The notes below the pieces were generated by a model. That model made no database searches, was not told the origin of the DNA, and was given only the letters and a program-made list of their open reading frames with translations. A stretch of DNA of 13,682 bases from JBHEKP01 sp041859375 (GTDB lineage Bacteria > Hydrogenedentota > Hydrogenedentia > Hydrogenedentales > CAITNO01). Location: the NCBI GenBank assembly GCA_041859375.1, contig JBHEKP010000293.1, positions 1-13,682 on the forward strand, in the 5' to 3' direction. Shown in pieces: positions 8,785 to 13,682 of the stretch; within the stretch, counting starts at the first letter, position 1, and each line of letters begins with the position of its first letter. A program made the position numbers and the translations under genes.

Positions 8785-9495
8785 TCAGTTTGCCGGGGGT
8801 GCCGGGGCGCTTTCAGCGGGTGCGACCGGCGGCGGCGCGACCACGGGCTCTGAAACCGTGGTCGGCGGGGTGTACCCCTGCACCAGCGGCTCCTCGGGCG
8901 CGTCCCTGCGCAACTGGTCAAACCCCTCAACCAGGTGCACCTTGTGGTCCTTGCCGATGTTCTGCTGGGTGATGGCCTCGTCCTTGACCGCCTCGTTCCA
9001 TTTGGCGTCCTTGATGGTGTAGAAGAACATCTGCTTGGGTCCCTCGTGCAGTTCAAGGCGTCCGCCGATCAGCACGGGCTCGTTGACCATGTCCGCGGGT
9101 TTCTGCAGCCGCACCCGGACGATGTCGCGCATGGGCGGGGCGTCGCAGAAGTAGCAGGACATGGGCACGGGCAGCAGCATGAACTCGGTCACGTTCTTGA
9201 ACTGGTCAATGGGGCTCATGAAGCCGCACAGGTTGACCAGCCGGCCGTTTTTCTCCTTGAGCGATTCGGGAAAGTTGGCGCCCGTGGCGCGGCGGCCAGT
9301 CACCTCGTGGAGCTCCTTCCAGTCGACAAGCGCCACGCCCTGCTCCCGGTGCTTCGCCTCAAAGGCGGCCCGCAGGCGCTCATAATGGCCGCGCAGGCCC
9401 TCCCTGCGCAGGTACATGTTCACCAGCACAATCGAGGCCACCACCACCACCACCCCCGCGAGGGTGAACAAATCGCGTTTTGCCCGTTTTCTCAT
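8785..9495 (-). CDS. Membrane-anchored DUF3299 domain protein, ABC transporter accessory
   Basis: This 236-residue protein has a basic N-terminus and one hydrophobic segment (about residues 10-27), so it is probably an inner-membrane protein with its body in the periplasm. Residues 56-150 match DUF3299 as I know it: W..L hydrophilic start, then NLCGFMSP, a VTEFMLLP strand, a cysteine motif followed by APP, and IVRVRL...P.LIGGRLEL. Here the motif is PMSCYFCDAPP, giving a C114-x-x-C117 pair, with another Cys at 90. The C-terminus (about 200-236) is a Pro/Ala-rich low-complexity tail. It is the last gene of the operon, 25 bases after the permease. The function of DUF3299 is unknown; it recurs beside FtsX-type ABC transporters, including, from memory, the Zrg zinc-uptake systems of Vibrio. 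A metal-handling role is inference. Confidence 0.8.
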   Translation of the reverse strand: MRKRAKRDLFTLAGVVVVVASIVLVNMYLRREGLRGHYERLRAAFEAKHREQGVALVDWKELHEVTGRRATGANFPESLKEKNGRLVNLCGFMSPIDQFKNVTEFMLLPVPMSCYFCDAPPMRDIVRVRLQKPADMVNEPVLIGGRLELHEGPKQMFFYTIKDAKWNEAVKDEAITQQNIGKDHKVHLVEGFDQLRRDAPEEPLVQGYTPPTTVSEPVVAPPPVAPAESAPAPPAN

Positions 9496-9520
9496 GTCGG
9501 TAAAACCCTTTGACTGCCCG

Positions 9521-10768
9521 TCACAATTCCGCCAGGTCCCGCGCCACGTCGGTGCGGTAGGCCTGCCACGCGGGCAGCATGCCCGCCAGCAGGCCCATCA
9601 GCACCACCGCGGAATAGGCCGTCACCAAATCGGCGCTGAAACTGACCGCCGATATCTGGAACCCGAGCCGCGTGGTCAGGTACACGCCCAACGCCCAGCA
9701 AACCAGCGAACCCACCGCCCAGCCCACGGCCAGGCCCAGCAGGGTCACCCAGAGCGCCTCGATGAGCACCGCGCCGAAAATCTCGCCCCGCGTCGCGCCC
9801 AGCGCGCGCATCACCGCCAAATCGCGGCGGCGCTGCAGGATGGACATGTACAGCCCGATCAGGATGGACATGGACGAGATGACCACCACTAGGTAGCCGA
9901 TGGCCAGCAGCACCGTCTTCGCCGTGCCCAGAAGCTGCTCGTAGAGCTTCTGCACCTCGTTCACCGGCACCGCCGCCATGACATTAAAGTTTTTGTTGAT
10001 GTTGTCCTTGTACTCAAAACGAAGCGCGGGCGACGCAAGTTTGACAAGCGCCGCCGTGATTTCCTCGTGCGCATGGCCGTGCTCATGCTCATGCTCATGG
10101 TCGTGCCCCTCCTCCGCCTCCTCCCCGCCATGGCTGTGGGCGTCCCACACGGACTCGATGTCGCAAAAGATTGCCCGGTCGTTGGGCGTGCCCGAAAGGG
10201 CCATGATGCCCACCACCGTGTAGGGTTTGTCCGCATGGTCGTCGTCCGCGCCGGGGGCGGCGACAAAACCGTGGGTGCCGGTGAAGGTGTCGCCCACCTT
10301 CAGCCGGGAATCCCTCGCCGCCGCCGCACCGAGCACCGCCTCGAAGGGTTTCTCGAAATACCGCCCCTCCGCCAGCGCGTAGGGCGTCCGTTCGCCCCAG
10401 GTGAAGTCCATCAGGCCGCGCTCCGTGCCGACTATCCGGTAGCCCTTGTAGGTGTCGCCCATGGCGACGGGGAAGGCCGCCGTCACATCCTCCATCGCCC
10501 GGATTTCCTCAAACTCATGGGCGTCCATGTTGCCCGTGGGCATGTCAAGGAAGTACACCGTGCTCAGCACAAGCTGCAGCGGGTTGCCCTTCGCGCCGAT
10601 GACCAGGTCAAAGGCCTGGCCCTCCTCCTCGAAGCGGCGCTGCGTCTCCTCGCGCAGGGTGAGCACCGTGGAAATGAGGCCCGCGCCCAGCGCCACGGAG
10701 ATGATGGTCATCACCGTGGTGAGTTTCCGGTTCCAAAGATAGCTCCATGCGATGCGCCAAAGGCTCAT
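9521..10768 (-). CDS. FtsX/MacB-type ABC transporter permease with His-rich periplasmic insert
   Basis: This 415-residue protein has the standard type VII (MacB/LolC) topology. It has an N-terminal transmembrane helix (about 16-38), a large periplasmic domain (about 40-280) and three C-terminal helices (about 284-310, 330-363 and 380-402). LQRRRDLAVMRALGATRGEI precedes the second of these, as is typical of FtsX domains. Residues 211-234 are extremely His/Glu-rich, with 9 His in 24 residues, suggesting Zn or other transition-metal binding. Its ATG overlaps the ATPase stop (ATGA at 10765-10768), so the two are translationally coupled and surely form one transporter. The family usually does mechanotransmission, lipoprotein or small-molecule export rather than classic import. 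With the adjacent DUF3299 gene and the His-rich insert, a metal-related role like Vibrio Zrg is my best inference. Confidence 0.88.
   Translation of the reverse strand: MSLWRIAWSYLWNRKLTTVMTIISVALGAGLISTVLTLREETQRRFEEEGQAFDLVIGAKGNPLQLVLSTVYFLDMPTGNMDAHEFEEIRAMEDVTAAFPVAMGDTYKGYRIVGTERGLMDFTWGERTPYALAEGRYFEKPFEAVLGAAAARDSRLKVGDTFTGTHGFVAAPGADDDHADKPYTVVGIMALSGTPNDRAIFCDIESVWDAHSHGGEEAEEGHDHEHEHEHGHAHEEITAALVKLASPALRFEYKDNINKNFNVMAAVPVNEVQKLYEQLLGTAKTVLLAIGYLVVVISSMSILIGLYMSILQRRRDLAVMRALGATRGEIFGAVLIEALWVTLLGLAVGWAVGSLVCWALGVYLTTRLGFQISAVSFSADLVTAYSAVVLMGLLAGMLPAWQAYRTDVARDLAEL
10067..10138 (-). repeat. His/Glu-rich coding tract with hexamer repeat
   Basis: This encodes permease residues 211-234, with an HDHEHEHEHGHAH core. 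On the plus strand, gctcat is perfectly repeated three times at 10081-10098, with degenerate copies around it. The tandem hexamer could expand or contract by slippage without breaking the frame, which would alter the number of His-Glu pairs. Confidence 0.85.
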
Positions 10769-11427
10769 GACACCGTCTCCCTCACCAGCCCGGTGCAGTC
10801 AAAAATGACGGGAAGCCGCTCGGCGATGCCCCGGTCGTGGGTCACCAGCAGCAGGGTGACCCCCTCCTGCTCGCAAAGCTCCAGCAGCAGGTTCATCACC
10901 GAATCCGCCGTCTTCGGGTCCAGGCTGCCCGTGGGCTCGTCGGCCACAATCAGCTTGGGACGGTTCACCAGCGCACGCGCGATGGCCACCCGCTGGCGCT
11001 CGCCCACGCTCAGCGTGGCGGGCCTGCTGTGCATCCGGTGCTCCAGGCGCACCCGCGCAAGCATGGCGGCGGCCCGCTCCTTCCACTCCTTTTCGGGCAC
11101 CACGTCGGCGAAGCGCATGCCCAGCAGCACATTCTGCATCGCCGTGAAGGGCGCCAGCAGGTTGAAAGTCTGGAAGATGAACCCGTAACGCTCCCCGCGA
11201 AACTCGTCCAGGCGGCTCTCGGAAATATCCTGAATTTCCGTGCCATCCACCCGCACCACCCCCGCATGGGGGCGCAACAGGCCGGAAACCAGGTTCAGCA
11301 TGGTGGATTTGCCGCAGCCGCTGGGTCCCCACAGGGCCACGCGCGCCCCCGCTTCGGCGTGGAAACGGTCACACCAGAAATCCACACCGGGGCCCAGGGT
11401 CCGCCTAACTTTGTCCAGCACAACCAT
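10765..11427 (-). CDS. ABC transporter ATP-binding protein, MacB/LolD-type
   Basis: This 220-residue ATPase has every ABC motif: Walker A GPSGCGKST (34-42), Q-loop Q86, signature LSVGERQ (139-145; Val replaces the usual Gly), Walker B LIVADE (159-164) with the following PTGSLD D-loop, and switch His197 (VTHD). The DEPTGSLD sequence and the partner FtsX permease place it in the MacB/LolD/FtsE group. An upstream in-frame ATG at 11478 would add 17 residues that resemble no ABC N-terminus. GGAGG at 11439-11435 sits 7 bases before the ATG at 11427 but only 1 base before the ATG at 11433, so 11427 is chosen. It is the first gene of the operon and overlaps the permease by 4 bases. Confidence 0.93.
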   Translation of the reverse strand: MVVLDKVRRTLGPGVDFWCDRFHAEAGARVALWGPSGCGKSTMLNLVSGLLRPHAGVVRVDGTEIQDISESRLDEFRGERYGFIFQTFNLLAPFTAMQNVLLGMRFADVVPEKEWKERAAAMLARVRLEHRMHSRPATLSVGERQRVAIARALVNRPKLIVADEPTGSLDPKTADSVMNLLLELCEQEGVTLLLVTHDRGIAERLPVIFDCTGLVRETVS

Positions 11428-11434
11428 GCACATG

Positions 11435-11439
11435 CCTCC
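11435..11439 (-). promoter_or_regulatory. Ribosome binding site that sets the ABC ATPase start
   Basis: GGAGG reads on the minus strand with 7-base spacing to ATG 11427. It selects the MVVLDK start over the upstream in-frame ATGs at 11433 and 11478. Confidence 0.75.
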
Positions 11440-11533
11440 ACGGAGCGGCAACACCCGCCCAAATGGAAATGGTAACACATTCCCGCCGTATCACGCCCCT
11501 AAACGAGGCCAATTCTCCCAGAATTTGAAATTA

Positions 11534-11562
11534 AGTATACCTTATTGATAATTTATTATCAA
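11534..11562 (-). promoter_or_regulatory. Sigma-70-like promoter for the ABC/DUF3299 operon
   Basis: On the minus strand, TTGATA (11562-11557), a 17-base spacer and TATACT (11539-11534) match the -35/-10 consensus at 5 of 6 positions each. Transcription would begin near 11527, giving a leader of about 100 bases before ATG 11427. The site lies in the only A+T-rich stretch upstream of the operon. Confidence 0.65.
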
Positions 11563-11574
11563 TTTGTCAATAAG
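11541..11574. repeat. Outer inverted repeat around the operator
   Basis: CTTATTGA (11541-11548) and TCAATAAG (11567-11574) are perfect inverted 8-mers. They overlap and flank the 11544-11563 palindrome, so two alternative symmetric structures share this site. This could be a second operator register or an islet-end structure; the sequence alone does not decide. Confidence 0.5.
11546..11561. promoter_or_regulatory. Fur-family-like operator (7-2-7 palindrome)
   Basis: TGATAAT, TT, ATTATCA forms a palindrome whose symmetry extends to 11544-11563 (18 of 20 bases symmetric). The half-sites equal the classic Fur 7-1-7 box (TGATAATNATTATCA), but the centre is two bases instead of one. It covers the -35 and spacer of the minus-strand promoter, so a bound repressor would block it. 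The link to a metal-type ABC operon supports a metalloregulator. The extra central base and the lack of a regulator gene here are reasons for caution. Confidence 0.5.
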
Positions 11575-11587
11575 AGGCAAGAGTGGG

Positions 11588-11616
11588 TGAAAATTTGCAT
11601 GTCGGTGTATTATAAT
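11588..11616 (+). promoter_or_regulatory. Promoter for the ATPase/TOPRIM pair
   Basis: There is a perfect TATAAT at 11611-11616. The hexamer 17 bases upstream (11588-11593, TGAAAA) is a poor -35. The expected start near 11623 gives a very short leader that begins at the AGGAG ribosome site (11624-11628), which is 11 bases before ATG 11640. The weak -35 suggests low or activated expression. Confidence 0.45.
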
Positions 11617-11639
11617 GTTGATTAGGAGCGTAGACGATA

Positions 11640-12764
11640 ATGAGAAAATTTGATTCTTTAACCATAGAGGGTTTCAGGGCATTTCGAGAATTAAAACTCG
11701 AAAATCTTGGGCGAGTGAACCTGATAACCGGACGAAACAATACGGGAAAATCCTCTGTATTAGAAGCGTTACGGATCTTGGCATCGGGAGCGTCGCCATA
11801 CGTTTTAGGAAGCATCCTTCATTTTCGTGAAGAAAATTTGGGGGACGGTGACGAACGTCCACGACTGGTGGATTCAGAGAGCATTTTTTTATGGTCAAGC
11901 CTCTTTAACGGTTTCCCAAAACTTTCATCAGATCTAAAACCCCTCGTAATTACCGCAAAAGCTGGTAAGCAAGCTTTCAAGGTTACTATTAGAGCGTTTC
12001 TGCGCGATGTTGAGAAAACCTTGGGTAGCCGAAGAATTTCGAGTGCTCAACAGGACATATTTTATACTGACGAAAATTCTCCCCTTCAGCTTCTGGTCGA
12101 GGCGAATGGAATACCTAGTATCCTGTCAGATGACTACATACGTCGTTATCCCTATAGGAACAGGTTGCTTTCGCATGGACCTATAGAAAGGCCAAATATC
12201 CCGTGTACATTCGTGAGCGCATACGGAGGTGAGCGAACCGCGACTCTTGGACCTCTTTGGGATGAAGTCGCTTTATCGGACTACGAAGATGACGTGGTCA
12301 GCACTTTGCGTATTGTGGATCCGAATATTTTGGCGGTTTCTATGGTTGGCGGAGAAGGGCGACGAGACACACGCACTGCAATAGTACGTTCTAAAATATT
12401 ACCTAGACCTGTACCATTGCGATCATTTGGAGATGGAATGAATCGTTTGTTTGGAATCGTCCTTTCTCTTGTCAATTCAAAAGGCGGGCTTTTACTCATT
12501 GATGAATTTGAAAATGGTATGCATCATACCATTCAAGTTAACGCATGGAATGCGATTTTTCAACTTGCTACCAAGTTAAAAATACAAGTGGTAGCGACAT
12601 CCCACAGCTGGGATGCAATAGAAGCCTTTCAAAAAGCCGCAAGTATAAGTGAAGAGGATGGCGTTCTGATTCGCTTATCGCGTAATGGAGAAGATGTAGT
12701 CCCAACCGTGTTTCGTGAAAAAGAGTTGGCCATCGTGACCCGTGACAAAATAGAGGTCCGCTAA
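11640..12764 (+). CDS. OLD/AAA_15-type ABC-class ATPase, candidate defence sensor
   Basis: This 374-residue protein begins with the usual OLD/RecF-like start (L.IEGFRAFRELKLE.LG.VNLITGRNNTGKSSVLEAL). Walker A is GRNNTGKSS (31-39, Lys37), the ABC-type signature is RSFGDGMNRL (261-270), Walker B is LLLIDEFENGMHH (284-296; D288, E289) and the switch His is in VVATSHSWDAIEAF (H322). There is no fused TOPRIM domain, and the middle (about 60-255) is divergent. Such ATPases usually dimerise around ATP and act as sensors or motors for a nuclease partner. The next gene starts one base after its stop and encodes a TOPRIM-like protein, so the two probably form one complex. AGGAG lies 11 bases before the ATG. 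The analogous arrangement in PARIS is AriA plus AriB. The defence role is inferred from architecture and context. Confidence 0.88.
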   Translation: MRKFDSLTIEGFRAFRELKLENLGRVNLITGRNNTGKSSVLEALRILASGASPYVLGSILHFREENLGDGDERPRLVDSESIFLWSSLFNGFPKLSSDLKPLVITAKAGKQAFKVTIRAFLRDVEKTLGSRRISSAQQDIFYTDENSPLQLLVEANGIPSILSDDYIRRYPYRNRLLSHGPIERPNIPCTFVSAYGGERTATLGPLWDEVALSDYEDDVVSTLRIVDPNILAVSMVGGEGRRDTRTAIVRSKILPRPVPLRSFGDGMNRLFGIVLSLVNSKGGLLLIDEFENGMHHTIQVNAWNAIFQLATKLKIQVVATSHSWDAIEAFQKAASISEEDGVLIRLSRNGEDVVPTVFREKELAIVTRDKIEVR

Positions 12765-12765
12765 T

Positions 12766-13395
12766 ATGGTGGGCAAGAAAGTTCTGCTCGTTGAGGGTCC
12801 TGACGATGAGCATGTCGTTAAGCATATTTGTAATGTGCGGGGTATCACAAGACTTGATGAAATAATAGCTTCAGGTGGGATCGATAAGCTCCTCGAAAGT
12901 TTTCCGGTGCGTCTGAAAGCGAGCGGTGTAGAATCTATTGGAGTAATTGTTGATGCAGATATTAGTATGAATAATCGATGGCGGTCACTTAAAGAACATC
13001 TCAAAAAAGCTGGATATAATAATGTTCCAATGAACCCGAATTCGTCAGGTACGATACTATCTCCTCCAAGCAATTCGATCTTACCACGGGCGGGTATCTG
13101 GTTGATGCCAGATAACAAAAACAAAGGAATTCTGGAAGATTTCTTGCATTTTCTAATTCCCTCCGATTCTTCTTTGCTTCAGCATGCAAAAAATAGCATT
13201 AAAGGAATTCCGAAATCTGAACTCCGATTCAAAAAAAAGGAAAATTCCAAAGCCCTAATTCACACTTGGTTAGCATGGCAAGAAGAGCCAGGAAAACCAT
13301 TAGGAATATCAATTACGGCTAAATATCTGAGCCATGATGTTCCTGAAGTAGATACTTTTGTAAATTGGATTAAACAATTATTTTTTCGTAGTTGA
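12766..13395 (+). CDS. DUF3226 TOPRIM-like protein, putative nuclease/effector partner
   Basis: This 209-residue protein opens with KVLLVEGPDDEHVV (E10, D13, D14) and has a second acidic motif GVIVDAD (D63, D65). These are the two hallmark acidic motifs of the TOPRIM fold. The segment WLMPDNKNKGILEDFL (112-127, with E124 and D125) is what I associate with DUF3226. TOPRIM domains use these residues to bind Mg2+ for phosphodiester cleavage or transfer, so a nuclease is plausible but not shown. GAGGT at 12753-12757 lies 8 bases before the ATG, inside the ATPase gene, and the genes are one base apart, implying coupled translation. A+T-rich codon use matches the ATPase and not the flanks. Whether it cuts DNA, RNA or tRNA cannot be told from sequence. 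Confidence 0.82.
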   Translation: MVGKKVLLVEGPDDEHVVKHICNVRGITRLDEIIASGGIDKLLESFPVRLKASGVESIGVIVDADISMNNRWRSLKEHLKKAGYNNVPMNPNSSGTILSPPSNSILPRAGIWLMPDNKNKGILEDFLHFLIPSDSSLLQHAKNSIKGIPKSELRFKKKENSKALIHTWLAWQEEPGKPLGISITAKYLSHDVPEVDTFVNWIKQLFFRS

Positions 13396-13499
13396 TCTTT
13401 TTACGACAAGTCTATGACACATTACGCCGTTGTGTAATACTTGTATAAAACGAATAAAATTTGTTTCTCTACTCAATACGTGAAATTAGTTTCTGTTGT

Positions 13500-13682
13500 T
13501 CAACCGCCCGCCTTGCGGGCCTTGATAATCAGTTCGGCGCAGCAGATCGCGTCCTCGTCCAGAATCTCCCCGCCCCGCTCGCGCACGGCGCGGAGCAGCT
13601 GCTCGCGGGTGTAGGGGTTCACATGCTCGTGGGCGTAGGCGCCGGGGGCCACCTTTCCGTAAACCCACTCAATGAGGGGCCA
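13500..13682 (-). CDS. C-terminal end of a probable SAM-dependent methyltransferase (5' part outside window)
   Basis: Reading leftward from the right edge, 60 codons are open to a TGA at 13502-13500. The peptide contains WPLIEWVYGKVAPG, HEHVNPYTREQLLRAVRERG and ends AELIIKARKAGG. A 'YT.EQL...(V)..RG.EI' helix followed by a final beta strand ending in ARK is common at the C-terminus of class I SAM methyltransferases. No SAM-binding motif is within the window, so the family call is tentative. G+C-rich codon use matches the left flank. Its stop lies 12 bases from the A+T-rich islet's edge. Confidence 0.6.
   Translation of the reverse strand, partial: WPLIEWVYGKVAPGAYAHEHVNPYTREQLLRAVRERGGEILDEDAICCAELIIKARKAGG

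Larger units (their letters stand above)
11526..13488. other. A+T-rich islet, probably horizontally acquired
   Basis: By eye, base composition falls abruptly from roughly two-thirds G+C to roughly two-fifths G+C at about 11.52 kb and returns at about 13.50 kb. Codon use in the two enclosed genes is also A/T-ending, unlike the flanking genes. The islet lies between two minus-strand genes and its own genes run on the plus strand. TGAAATTA occurs at both edges (11526-11533 and 13481-13488), but an 8-mer in A+T-rich DNA is weak evidence. No integrase, transposase or tRNA is visible. If the 11534-11562 promoter is native, the true left edge is nearer 11575-11600. Confidence 0.6.

Noticed and set aside
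11567..13189. Minus-strand frames opposite the ATPase and TOPRIM genes.
   Set aside because: No conserved motifs or plausible ribosome sites. The plus-strand genes have full family motifs.
13406..13444. An imperfect hairpin (ACAAGT/ACTTGT outside, ATTAC/GTAAT inside) after the TOPRIM gene.
   Set aside because: The stem is interrupted by a 9-base bulge, is A+T-rich and has no following T tract, so it does not qualify as a terminator.
11526..13488. The islet as an insertion sequence or integron cassette.
   Set aside because: No transposase, integrase, terminal inverted repeats or attC-like site is seen.
13486..13668. A 60-codon minus-strand frame ending at 13486.
   Set aside because: It is Arg-rich and shifted relative to the adjacent open frame ending at 13500, whose peptide looks like a real methyltransferase C-terminus running off the window.

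Overview
The window comes from a G+C-rich bacterium with a Gram-negative-type envelope. It encodes a giant secreted beta-helix/Ig/PASTA protein with a cysteine-rich, membrane-spanning tail. This style of protein is common in Planctomycetes, Verrucomicrobia, Lentisphaerae and especially Candidatus Hydrogenedentota. That placement is an inference from protein style; no marker gene is present.

Layout. (1) Positions 1-8721 (+) hold one very large open gene that enters from the left edge. In order it has a parallel beta-helix, an Ig-like module, a proprotein-convertase P domain, a second beta-helix, an unrecognised module, 11 tandem DUF5011-like Ig repeats, 7 tandem PASTA domains and a C-terminal Cys-rich/TM/Arg tail. 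(2) A strong hairpin at 8736-8775 serves as terminator for this gene and for the convergent operon. (3) Positions 11427 to 8785 (-) hold a three-gene operon: a MacB/LolD-type ABC ATPase, an FtsX/MacB-type permease with a striking His-rich periplasmic insert, and a membrane-anchored DUF3299 protein. A good minus-strand promoter lies at 11534-11562, overlapped by a near-perfect Fur-family-like palindrome. A metal-related (zinc or iron) transport role follows by inference. (4) Positions about 11.5-13.5 kb form an A+T-rich islet, very unlike its G+C-rich flanks. It carries two tightly coupled plus-strand genes: an OLD/AAA_15-type ABC-class ATPase and a DUF3226 TOPRIM-like protein. (5) From 13500 to the right edge (-) is the C-terminal end of a gene that looks like a SAM-dependent methyltransferase.

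The most interesting candidate is the ATPase + TOPRIM pair. Its organisation (SMC/OLD-like ATPase followed at once by a separate TOPRIM-fold protein, in a foreign-looking islet) parallels split-OLD defence systems such as PARIS (AriA + AriB), but the second gene is DUF3226 rather than DUF4435. It is a plausible, possibly uncharacterised, anti-phage or anti-plasmid module. The second most interesting feature is the His-rich permease together with the Fur-like operator.
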